Shown here: in pieces, positions 6,707-13,760 of the stretch | Layout of the letters: every line of letters begins with the position of its first letter | How positions within the stretch are numbered: the stretch's first letter is position 1 | From: Salinibacterium sp. | GTDB taxonomy: Bacteria; Actinomycetota; Actinomycetes; Actinomycetales; Microbacteriaceae | NCBI GenBank assembly: GCA_004297555.1 | Contig: SCSV01000219.1 | Location: 1 to 13,760, forward strand | Direction: 5' to 3' | DNA length: 13,760 nucleotides | Notes under the pieces: model-generated | The model's database searches: none | Told to the model about the DNA's origin: nothing | What the model saw: the letters and a program-made list of their open reading frames with translations, nothing else | Position numbers and translations under genes: made by a program

Positions 6707-8106
6707 AATGGCGGCTCGTGGCGGCGCTCATCGCCACCACGCTCCTGGTTGTCTTGGTGCAAGACGTGCCGTTGAGCTTCTACCTGCAACGAGTGCAGCA
6801 CGATCGGATCGTCGCTCAACTGGAACGTGACGCGTTCGTGATCGCCGGCACGAGCGAGGAGGCCTTGGAAACGCCGGGTGACACCTCATCGTCTCTCATC
6901 GCCAGCGTTGCTCGCCGGTATCAGGTTGCGAGCGGTGCGAGGGTCATCGTTGTCGACTCACGCGGCACCGCGATCGTGACGAGCGATGCCGATGACTCGA
7001 AGGTCGGGGCTCCCTACTCATCGCGGCCGGAGATCCGTTCGGCCCTCGGAGGGAAAGTCGCCTCGGGAACGCGCTACTCGAGCACCCTGCACGAGAACCT
7101 GCTCTATGTGGCCGTGCCGGTGTTGAACGGCAACAAGATTTTGGGCGCCGTGCGCATTACCTACCCGGCGCGCGTGGTCGACAGCGCGGTTACCGATCAG
7201 CTTCGCCAGCTGTGGATCGTTGCGCTGACGACGGCACTGCTCGCGGGGGTGGTGGGCTACATCGTCGCCGCGGGAGTGACGCGCAGGCTTGGGCGACTGC
7301 GGGCATCCACCGAACGTCTCGCCGATGGACACCTGGACGAGCGGTCAGACGAGAAGTCGGGCGCCCCGGAACTCCGTTCACTCGCGCGTTCCTTCAATGT
7401 GATGGCCGAACGCCTCGAGGGGCTGATCGACCAGCAGCGCGCCTTTGCATCGGATGCTTCGCACCAGCTGCGCACACCCCTCACCGCGCTGCGCCTCAAG
7501 CTCGAACTCGCGCGCGACCTGATCGAGACGGACCCCTCTGGCGCTCGGGAACGTCTCGCCGCGGCCGAGAGCGAGGCGGACCGCTTGGGCACGATCATCG
7601 AGGGCCTCCTGGTCTTGAGTCGTCTCGAAGCCACGACATCGATCGCGGGGCCAGTCGATGTTGCCGCTGCCGCGCGCGCACGGCTTGAGCATTGGTTGCC
7701 CCTGCTCGAAGAGTCGGAAGTTCGCATCCGGTTCGAGGGGCCGGCCGAGGCGTTCGCCCAGACCGTGCCGATGGCGACCGAGCAGATCGTCGACAACTTC
7801 GTCGACAACGCGCTGTCGGTGAGCCCGAGTGGCAGCACGATCCTGGTTCGAGTCGATCTCGACGGTGACCACGTGGTCGTGCACGTGCTCGATGAGGGAC
7901 CTGGCATGTCGCTCAAGGATTGCGCCCGGGCCTTCGATCGATTCTGGCGCGGGAGCTCGCGACCAGGCGGCAGCGGTCTCGGCCTCGCCATCGTGGCCCA
8001 ACTCGCAACCGCGAGCGGCGGCACTGCAAAGCTCGAACCGCGGCCTGGTGGAGGTCTGGATGCTTCGGTTCGGTTCTCGGTCGCGGCAACCTCAGTGAGG
8101 GGTTGA
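6703..8106 (+). CDS. Sensor histidine kinase, two-component system partner
   Basis: 467 residues. N-terminal membrane helix (about 4-21), an extracytoplasmic sensor loop of about 145 residues (25-168) resembling a single-Cache/PAS-like fold, a second helix (170-190), HAMP (192-240), then the HisKA dimerisation domain with His254 in FASDASHQLRTPLTAL. The HATPase domain has the N box (Asn365/Asn369 in IVDNFVDNALSVSP), G1 DEGPGM (397-402), the F-box FDRFW and G2 GGSGLGL (422-428). The layout is that of type-I kinases sensing a signal outside the membrane; the ligand cannot be read. It starts inside the regulator's stop (ATGA). The frame extends farther upstream, but that is regulator sequence in another frame. 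The metal-ATPase gene follows after nine bases, suggesting that the signal is metal or redox related (inference). Confidence 0.94.
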   Translation: MKWRLVAALIATTLLVVLVQDVPLSFYLQRVQHDRIVAQLERDAFVIAGTSEEALETPGDTSSSLIASVARRYQVASGARVIVVDSRGTAIVTSDADDSKVGAPYSSRPEIRSALGGKVASGTRYSSTLHENLLYVAVPVLNGNKILGAVRITYPARVVDSAVTDQLRQLWIVALTTALLAGVVGYIVAAGVTRRLGRLRASTERLADGHLDERSDEKSGAPELRSLARSFNVMAERLEGLIDQQRAFASDASHQLRTPLTALRLKLELARDLIETDPSGARERLAAAESEADRLGTIIEGLLVLSRLEATTSIAGPVDVAAAARARLEHWLPLLEESEVRIRFEGPAEAFAQTVPMATEQIVDNFVDNALSVSPSGSTILVRVDLDGDHVVVHVLDEGPGMSLKDCARAFDRFWRGSSRPGGSGLGLAIVAQLATASGGTAKLEPRPGGGLDASVRFSVAATSVRG

Positions 8107-8115
8107 CCTCCAAGA

Positions 8116-9984
8116 ATGATTCTGAAACGACAGTGGCGATTCACGTACCGGTTGTTGTCGCGGTATCGCATTGTGACCCTCACTCTCGCCGCAGGGGCGA
8201 TCGGCGGTGGGTTCTGGCTACTCGGCTTCGGCGATGTTGGGCGCTGGCTTTTCGCAGTCTTCGCGCTTCTGATCGCTGGAGTTGAAAGCGTCGGGATGCT
8301 GCGCCAGCTGCGCCAGGGACGATTGGGCATCGATCTTCTGGCAATTGTCGCGATAGTTGCTACGGTCGCGGTGGGCGAAGTCATCGCGAGCATGATCATC
8401 GTTCTTATGGTGTCGGGTGGCAAGGCAATCGAAGACTTTGCGCAAGGGCGTGCCGAGCGAGAGATCAGCACTCTCCTCGACACGGAGCCCCGGACGGCGC
8501 ACCGATTGGTCGCTAGTTCCTCGGTGGTGGAAGACATCCCCGTTGGGCAAGTCGCGGTCGGAGACACGATCCTTGTCCGCTCAGGGGAGGTCGTTCCTGT
8601 TGATGCGGCTCTCGTGTCTGATACCGCGGAATTCGACGAGTCATCGCTGACTGGGGAAAGCCTTCCACGCACTCGGCTCGCAGGGGAGCGGGTACTCAGC
8701 GGGTCAATCAACGGCAACACCTCGGCAACCTTGGTCGCCACGGCGTTGGCAGTGAACAGTCAGTACCAGGCGATCGTCGGGCTTGTTCGGCAGGCATCAG
8801 CAAATCGGGCACCGGTCGTGCGACTCGCTGACCGATATGCGGTCCCATTCACGGCCGCTTCGCTGCTGCTTGCAGCTGCTGCCTGGGCTTTGTCGGGGGA
8901 CGCTGTGCGCTTCGCCGAGGTCTTGGTGCTCGCGACGCCGTGCCCTCTTGTCTTGGCCGCACCCGTGGCATTCATGGGCGGAATGAGCCGTGCCGCTCGA
9001 ACCGGCGTCATCATGAAAGGTGGCGGCGTGCTCGAGCTGCTCGCGAGAGTCCGAGCCGCGGTCTTCGACAAGACCGGGACACTCACGCACGGCACACCGA
9101 CAATCTCTCGAGTCGTCGCCGTCGCGCCGGGTGACGAGTTGGCCTTCCTCACCCTCGTCGCGTCTGCCGAGCAGGCCTCTTCGCATGTGTTAGCAGCTTC
9201 GGTGGTTGCCGCGGCACGGGAGCGAGGCATCACTCTCCTGCCAGTCGCCGCGTCGATTGAGGTGGCCGCGCGCGGAATCGAGTCGATTGTTGACGGGCAC
9301 ACCGTCGCCGTCGGAACCCTTGCTTTCATTAGAGAAGTCGCGCCGGACGTTATCGAGGTCTCACAAGAAGGCGGGGAACTTGCCATTTACGTGGCAGTCG
9401 ATCGCAGGTTCGCAGGTTGCATCATCGCGAAAGATGCGGTTCGTGCCAACGCCGGCAAGATGATCCGCTCGCTTCAGGACCGGGGAGTAACCCGCATTCT
9501 CATGCTCACGGGCGATGCACAGCAGGTCGCCGAAGAGGTAGCCCGTTCCCTGGGCATTACGGATGTGCAGGCGAATTGTCTTCCTATCGATAAAGTCAAT
9601 GCCGTCCGGGGTATCCAAGCACGGCCCGTACTTATGGTCGGGGACGGTGTTAACGATTCGCCAGCGCTTGCGTCAGCTGACGTGGGGATTGCTATGGGCG
9701 CGCGCGGGGCGACCGCTGCCAGTGAAGCGGCCTCGGCCGTCATCCTTGTCGACGATATCTCCCTTGTCTCGCGAGCAGTGGAGATCGGTCAGGACACCCT
9801 CAGGATCGCCCTGCAAAGCATTTGGCTCGGGATCGCCCTGAGCGTGTGTCTTATGGGAGTCGCGGCTTTCGGGTTGATCCCGGCGACCGTTGGTGCGGGG
9901 ATCCAAGAGTTGGTGGACCTCGTGTCGATCTTCAACGCTCTGCGTGCCCTGCGCGAGCGCAGTGAAGGCGACGGGGCTCGTTGA
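8116..9984 (+). CDS. P1B-type metal-transporting ATPase, P1B-5-like motifs
   Basis: 622 residues. Actuator TGES (179-182), phosphorylation site DKTGT (318-322), MLTGD (463-467), hinge GDGVND (509-514). The metal-site helix carries TPCP (274-277) instead of CPC/SPC, and the last helix carries QELVD (597-601) before NALR; this TPCP plus QExxD pair is the recorded signature of the P1B-5 group, linked to Ni and Fe in the studied member (Sinorhizobium Nia). The usual P1B His-Pro in the nucleotide domain is His-Val (357-358). About eight membrane helices; no N-terminal metal-binding domain, and no C-terminal hemerythrin-like domain of the kind described in Nia. It probably exports a transition metal, with Fe, Ni or Co as leading candidates. 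Codon use looks less GC3-biased than groEL. It follows the kinase by nine bases with no clear ribosome-binding site, so it is probably co-transcribed. Confidence 0.92.
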   Translation: MILKRQWRFTYRLLSRYRIVTLTLAAGAIGGGFWLLGFGDVGRWLFAVFALLIAGVESVGMLRQLRQGRLGIDLLAIVAIVATVAVGEVIASMIIVLMVSGGKAIEDFAQGRAEREISTLLDTEPRTAHRLVASSSVVEDIPVGQVAVGDTILVRSGEVVPVDAALVSDTAEFDESSLTGESLPRTRLAGERVLSGSINGNTSATLVATALAVNSQYQAIVGLVRQASANRAPVVRLADRYAVPFTAASLLLAAAAWALSGDAVRFAEVLVLATPCPLVLAAPVAFMGGMSRAARTGVIMKGGGVLELLARVRAAVFDKTGTLTHGTPTISRVVAVAPGDELAFLTLVASAEQASSHVLAASVVAAARERGITLLPVAASIEVAARGIESIVDGHTVAVGTLAFIREVAPDVIEVSQEGGELAIYVAVDRRFAGCIIAKDAVRANAGKMIRSLQDRGVTRILMLTGDAQQVAEEVARSLGITDVQANCLPIDKVNAVRGIQARPVLMVGDGVNDSPALASADVGIAMGARGATAASEAASAVILVDDISLVSRAVEIGQDTLRIALQSIWLGIALSVCLMGVAAFGLIPATVGAGIQELVDLVSIFNALRALRERSEGDGAR

Positions 9985-10040
9985 AAAGAGGTACTCGTGC
10001 CTGTGTGCGCTTTCTCGCGGGGTGCGCGCGATACGTCGGC

Positions 10041-10430
10041 CTATTCGAGCGTGACCACGTACCCGCTGAACAAGTAGTCAGGGTGTGCTGGGTCATCTGA
10101 TTCCGACTCCCACCCATTGGCCGAGCTGAGATCGGTTGCCAAGACCGCGCCGGCGACGGGTACGAGAACCTTGTCGTCCGGCGATAGAGGTCCGAACTCT
10201 TGCCTGATTGCGCGAATGCTCACAACCATGCCTCCAACCCTTTCCACTTGAGTGCCTGGTTCTTGGTGATGTTCTTCATACCAAGCGATATCGGCTCCCT
10301 CGATGGACCCGAAATCCTCAACGAAATGGGAACCGGCCGGGATTGCGGTCCACGACACAGAGTCGCCAACGCTGAATGGCGTACCGCAGCATTGCATCTG
10401 CCACTCTTCGTAAAAGACGCGGGTAGTCAT
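10041..10430 (-). CDS. Hypothetical protein resembling DUF6578
   Basis: 129 residues, unknown function. A conserved-looking start VFYEEWQMQCCGTPFSVGD with adjacent cysteines (14-15) and a neighbouring tryptophan matches my memory of the actinobacterial family labelled DUF6578, which I cannot confirm here. No membrane segment, signal peptide or known catalytic motif. The rest is a soluble, acidic, probably beta-rich domain. The ATG start has no clear Shine-Dalgarno; an internal ATG at residue 12 would remove the beginning of the conserved part. It converges on the metal ATPase (56 bases between stops, no evident terminator), and a long hairpin lies in its upstream region. It appears to be a single-gene unit. 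Confidence 0.65.
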   Translation of the reverse strand: MTTRVFYEEWQMQCCGTPFSVGDSVSWTAIPAGSHFVEDFGSIEGADIAWYEEHHQEPGTQVERVGGMVVSIRAIRQEFGPLSPDDKVLVPVAGAVLATDLSSANGWESESDDPAHPDYLFSGYVVTLE

Positions 10431-10453
10431 CCCGAAAGTCTAGGTTCGAGCCT

Positions 10454-10540
10454 GGTACCCGATGCTCAGAGACTCTGGATTTGAAGGACACCTGATGTCG
10501 CCTCGCGTGTCCTGCAAATCCAGAGTCTCGAGCGGGTGCC
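10454..10540. repeat. Long imperfect hairpin in the DUF6578-tRNA intergenic region
   Basis: The core is a 23-bp inverted repeat, 10469-10491 against 10507-10529, with one mismatch (A10484/G10514) and a 15-base loop. Outside it CTC (10465-10467) pairs with GAG (10530-10532) and GGTACCCG (10454-10461) with CGGGTGCC (10533-10540, one G-T pair), with small bulges, so about 33 of 34 positions pair. No U-tract follows on either strand, so it does not look like an intrinsic terminator. It could be a structured RNA, a folded mobile-element remnant (MITE-like) or a leader upstream of the minus-strand gene. No known RNA family is recognised. The rest of 10431-10686 holds only the terminator below and GC-rich DNA including the palindrome GGCCGCGGCC (10541-10550). 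Confidence 0.7.
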
Positions 10541-10650
10541 GGCCGCGGCCCGGGCGGCGCGCCGGGGCAGAAGTGGCGACGGACAGATCAGGAGCCGCTC
10601 CGAGCGCTCGCGTCGTTGTTACCCGAGCCCGAGTGAAAGAGACGGGCTCG

Positions 10651-10680
10651 CAAGAAAAGAGCCGAATCGTCGGCTCTCTT
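10651..10680 (-). terminator. Intrinsic terminator downstream of tRNA-Thr
   Basis: On the minus strand AGAGCCGA and TCGGCTCT (10658-10665 and 10670-10677) form a perfect 8-bp stem with a 4-base loop, followed by TTTTCTT. It begins seven bases past the tRNA 3' end. The stem extends outward to a longer inverted repeat (10644-10691). Confidence 0.8.
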
Positions 10681-10686
10681 CTTACG

Positions 10687-10760
10687 AGCCCCCTGTCGGA
10701 TTCGAACCGACGACCCCCGCTTTACAAGAGCGGTGCTCTGGCCAACTGAGCTAAGGAGGC
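10687..10760 (-). tRNA. tRNA-Thr(TGT)
   Basis: A 74-base cloverleaf can be folded by hand: acceptor GCCTCCT/AGGGGGC (7 bp with one G-T), D-arm GCTC/GAGC, anticodon stem CCGCT/AGCGG with loop CTTGTAA (anticodon TGT, threonine), 5-base variable region, T-arm GTCGG/CCGAC with loop TTCGAAT. The 3' CCA is not encoded; base 73 is T. It is transcribed on the minus strand and is followed by a terminator. Confidence 0.95.
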
Positions 10761-10773
10761 GTGGACCTCGTCA

Positions 10774-10779
10774 ATAGTA
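10774..10779 (-). promoter_or_regulatory. Candidate -10 box for tRNA-Thr
   Basis: TACTAT on the minus strand lies 13 bases upstream of the mature 5' end, placing the start point about six bases before the tRNA. No good -35 element is seen at the usual distance. Confidence 0.35.
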
Positions 10780-10816
10780 GCGAGGCGAGCGCCATGGCGA
10801 GTCGGCTGACGAATGC

Positions 10817-10848
10817 AAAAGGCGCGGCAGCCGAAGGGCCGCCGCGCC
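10817..10848 (-). terminator. Intrinsic terminator of msrB
   Basis: The arms 10821-10832 and 10837-10848 pair over 12 positions (one G-U) around a 4-base loop, and the minus strand continues with TTTTGC. The stem begins ten bases after the msrB stop codon. Confidence 0.85.
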
Positions 10849-10858
10849 GAAGCGATCG

Positions 10859-11260
10859 CTACTCGCTCTCAGGCTCGAATTCGAGCGAGAGCGAGTTCAT
10901 GCAATACCGGTCTCCGGTGGGGGTCTGGTACGCATCATCGAAGAGGTGCCCGAGGTGCGAACCGCACGTCGCACACAAGACCTCAGTGCGCTTCATGCCG
11001 TGCGAGAGGTCGGTCTTGAGCTCAACGGCATCCGGATTCACCGACTCGAAAAAGCTCGGCCAACCGGAACCCGAGTCGAACTTCGCGCCGCTCTTGAATA
11101 ACTCTGCGCCACACGCCCCACACAAGTAGGTGCCGGGCCGCTTCTCGTTGAGCAGTGCGCCAGTCCAGGCGCCCTCAGTGCCCGCCTCCCGCAGAATGCG
11201 GTAGCGGTGCCCCAACTCCTCGCGCCACTCATCTTCGGTCTTCGTCACTGGGTAGTTCAT
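10859..11260 (-). CDS. msrB: Peptide-methionine (R)-S-oxide reductase MsrB
   Basis: 133 residues, full MsrB length. It reduces the R-epimer of methionine sulfoxide in oxidised proteins. Zinc is bound by two CxxC pairs, Cys47/Cys50 (YLCGACG) and Cys96/Cys99 (VLCATCGSH); the catalytic cysteine is Cys120 in RYCMNS. The resolving position, normally GCGWPS, reads GSGWPS (residue 65 is Ser), so the enzyme has no second redox cysteine and probably is regenerated directly by thioredoxin or another reductant (inference from family chemistry). The start ATG has AAGGAG six bases upstream; the frame extends 34 codons further but without family sequence. It stands alone, with a terminator immediately downstream, and is divergent from the DUF3263 gene with 169 bases between. 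Confidence 0.95.
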   Translation of the reverse strand: MNYPVTKTEDEWREELGHRYRILREAGTEGAWTGALLNEKRPGTYLCGACGAELFKSGAKFDSGSGWPSFFESVNPDAVELKTDLSHGMKRTEVLCATCGSHLGHLFDDAYQTPTGDRYCMNSLSLEFEPESE

Positions 11261-11429
11261 GTCACTCTCCTTGGTTGGGAAGAAGGCTTCCGCAACTTTA
11301 AACTCGCGCCTTCGGTGGAATGTTCCCGGCTTTCCCCAAAGTTGTGTCATCTCAAACGCCACACTCCGAGGGGTTACCCAGCAAGCAGTGGGACCGAACC
11401 CTAGTATTGGCTCAGCGCGAGGAGGAACC

Positions 11430-11738
11430 GTGGCCGCTCAGCCGGAGCCAGACCGCGAACCGGCGTTTGGGCTGCCAGTTCGCGACGCACGCATCCTCGA
11501 TTTCGAGCGCCGTTGGTGGCGTCACGCCGGGCCGAAAGAAGAAGCCATTCGGGCGGAGTTCGGTCTGACTGCTGCCCGCTATTATCAGTTGCTGAATGCC
11601 GTGATCGAATCGCCCAGCGCTCTGCGCCACGATCCGATCTTGGTCAGGCGGTTGCAGCGAGCACGAGACACTCGCGCCACTGCCATAGCGCAACGAGTAT
11701 TCATGACGAGCCGACCAATTCACGAAACGAACGATTGA
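11430..11738 (+). CDS. DUF3263 protein, small actinobacterial DNA-binding-like protein
   Basis: 102 residues. The core DFERRWWRHAGPKEEAIR followed by FGLTAARYYQLLNAVIESP and DPILVRRLQRAR matches the DUF3263 family of actinobacteria; the spacing suggests a helix-turn-helix fold, and the family is often described as possibly DNA-binding, but function is unknown. The start is GTG with a strong AGGAGGA four bases upstream; the frame runs 57 codons further up without family sequence. The LytR_C gene begins five bases after its stop, so the two probably form one transcript. Upstream (11261-11429), divergent from msrB, I see only a weak TAGTAT -10-like box at 11402-11407. Confidence 0.88.
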   Translation: MAAQPEPDREPAFGLPVRDARILDFERRWWRHAGPKEEAIRAEFGLTAARYYQLLNAVIESPSALRHDPILVRRLQRARDTRATAIAQRVFMTSRPIHETND

Positions 11739-11743
11739 GCTAA

Positions 11744-12346
11744 ATGGCGTCCCATCCGAAAGACATGTTCGACCAGTTGCCGGCTGACCTTGAGCGCGTC
11801 GGCGCGCATCGGGCCCCCCGCGGGCGCGGCGGCGCCTGGCTGACCCTGCTCTCTGTTCTGGTCGCAACGGCGCTGGTCACCGCGGGAGGCATTCTCGCGC
11901 TCAACTACGTCTTTCACATCGACCTCGGGGTTCCGTTCCTGAACCCGCCGCCGACTCCGACCCCAACGCCGACGCCGACTCCGACGATGGACCCGATCCT
12001 CGATCCGACCACGATCGACAAGAACCGACACATCAAGATCGACGTGCTGAACGCGACCCCGATCGTGGGCTTGGAGCAGACTGTCGGCAAGCAGCTAGCG
12101 GCTGCCCATTGGCCCATTCAGGGCCAGAATATCGCGGCCGAGAGAGACCTCGATGAGACAGTGGTCTACTTCAGCAACCCTCTCGACGAGGATGTCGCTC
12201 GTGGACTCGCAGTGGCGATGGGCATCGGCGACATTCGTCTTGTTCCGGAATCGGTCTACCCCGGCGCACCGATCACGATCGTGTTGGGTGCGGACTTCCC
12301 GGTGCCCACTCCAACTGCGACGTCCACCTCCACTCCCGCGCCGTAG
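11744..12346 (+). CDS. LytR_C-domain membrane protein
   Basis: 200 residues: cytoplasmic N-terminus (1-30), one membrane helix (about 31-56), a Pro-Thr linker made of TP repeats (68-81), then a LytR C-terminal-type domain (97-184) beginning IKIDVLNATPIVGLEQTVG, and a Pro/Thr/Ser tail. In LCP proteins (which attach polymers to the wall) LytR_C is a C-terminal accessory module; here the catalytic LCP domain is absent, as in many stand-alone actinobacterial copies. It is likely to sit on the outer face of the membrane; function unknown. It begins five bases after the DUF3263 stop with no strong ribosome-binding site, suggesting coupling. The linker is encoded by a six-unit CCNACN hexanucleotide array (11951-11986), which could vary in length by slippage. 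Confidence 0.87.
   Translation: MASHPKDMFDQLPADLERVGAHRAPRGRGGAWLTLLSVLVATALVTAGGILALNYVFHIDLGVPFLNPPPTPTPTPTPTPTMDPILDPTTIDKNRHIKIDVLNATPIVGLEQTVGKQLAAAHWPIQGQNIAAERDLDETVVYFSNPLDEDVARGLAVAMGIGDIRLVPESVYPGAPITIVLGADFPVPTPTATSTSTPAP
11951..11986 (+). repeat. Hexanucleotide coding repeat (Pro-Thr), six CCNACN units
   Basis: Six in-frame units vary at third codon positions (CCGACT, CCGACC, CCAACG, CCGACG, CCGACT, CCGACG) and encode the linker of the LytR_C protein. Silent variation between units suggests selection on the amino acids more than recent slippage. Confidence 0.75.
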
Positions 12347-12415
12347 CCGGTTCGGCGTCACCCACCCTTGATCCAAGAGCTTGGCTGCGCGGCCGCGCGC
12401 TGCCTGCCGCGCTCA

Positions 12416-12442
12416 CTTGCACTCGCAGGGGCAGAGTGCCAA
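12416..12442 (+). promoter_or_regulatory. Upstream degenerate CIRCE operator
   Basis: CTTGCACTC, nine bases, then GAGTGCCAA: 7/9 and 8/9 matches to the CIRCE arms (TTAGCACTC-N9-GAGTGCTAA) with the exact 9-base spacer. TTGCAC (12417-12422) within it could also serve as a -35 box with AAGATT (12441-12446), 18 bases apart. HrcA is the expected repressor. Confidence 0.65.
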
Positions 12443-12450
12443 GATTGTGT

Positions 12451-12477
12451 CTGGCACTCGCAGAGTTCGAGTGCTAA
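12451..12477 (+). promoter_or_regulatory. CIRCE operator (HrcA binding site) of groEL
   Basis: CTGGCACTC, nine bases, GAGTGCTAA: right arm perfect, left arm with two mismatches to the CIRCE consensus. It is 42 bases before the groEL ATG. HrcA binds such sites to repress chaperonin genes until heat stress. Confidence 0.9.
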
Positions 12478-12519
12478 CGAATTCGCTTGTACAACGTCCG
12501 GGAGGGACGAGAAACACAC

Positions 12520-13760
<1,241 letters not shown>

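Noticed and set aside
7257..8741. 494-codon minus-strand open frame across the kinase and ATPase genes
   Set aside because: It overlaps two clear plus-strand genes in full and its Arg/Ser-rich product has no domain; a high-GC shadow.
10437..10462. tRNA-like T-arm (GGTTCGAGCC with a nearby acceptor-like TACCCGA)
   Set aside because: The loop is one base too short, the stem needs wobble pairs, and no anticodon arm or 5' acceptor strand lies upstream. At most a remnant, and it also forms part of the long hairpin.
10687..10760. tRNA-Thr as an attachment site of an integrated element
   Set aside because: No integrase, no direct repeat of the tRNA 3' end and no phage-like or plasmid-like genes in the window.
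12387..12398. Perfect palindrome GCGCGGCCGCGC upstream of groEL
   Set aside because: No loop, no relation to CIRCE, and such GC-only palindromes are expected in high-GC DNA.

Overview
The window is high-GC DNA with GTG and TTG starts, strong GC bias at third codon positions and actinobacterial marker genes: a DUF3263 protein, a LytR_C-domain membrane protein, a groEL gene with no groES in front of it but under CIRCE control, and proline/threonine-rich envelope proteins. The gene content is what I would expect from a member of the Microbacteriaceae, but this is a judgement from remembered protein families, not a search.

Layout. 1-519 is the 3' part of an RlmB/SpoU rRNA methyltransferase, convergent with a MalK/MsmK-type ABC ATPase (568-1668, minus). 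A divergent intergenic region leads to a membrane-anchored DsbA-like oxidoreductase (1891-2799), whose stop codon overlaps that of a minus-strand operon. The operon is read from about 5924 down to 2796: an acidic secreted protein, a Pro/Thr-rich membrane-anchored small protein, an ApbE-type flavin transferase, and a large reductase that joins a bis-heme membrane domain to FAD/NAD and 2Fe-2S domains. Diverging from it is an OmpR-family response regulator, its histidine kinase and a P1B-type metal ATPase with the TPCP/QELVD motifs of the P1B-5 (Ni/Fe/Co) group.

9985-10860 holds a small minus-strand gene resembling DUF6578, a long imperfect hairpin, a terminator and tRNA-Thr(TGT). Then come msrB (minus, with its own terminator), the DUF3263 and LytR_C pair, and the first 413 codons of groEL behind two tandem CIRCE operators.

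The most unusual part is 2796-9984. Trans-membrane electron transfer (reductase plus flavinylation enzyme), two low-complexity envelope proteins and a two-component system joined to a metal pump sit back to back. The usual FMN-binding acceptor protein is not visible. I infer a redox and metal (probably iron-group) homeostasis module of the cell envelope; the parts are recognisable families, the combination and purpose are inference. The remaining genes look like ordinary actinobacterial housekeeping or stress functions.
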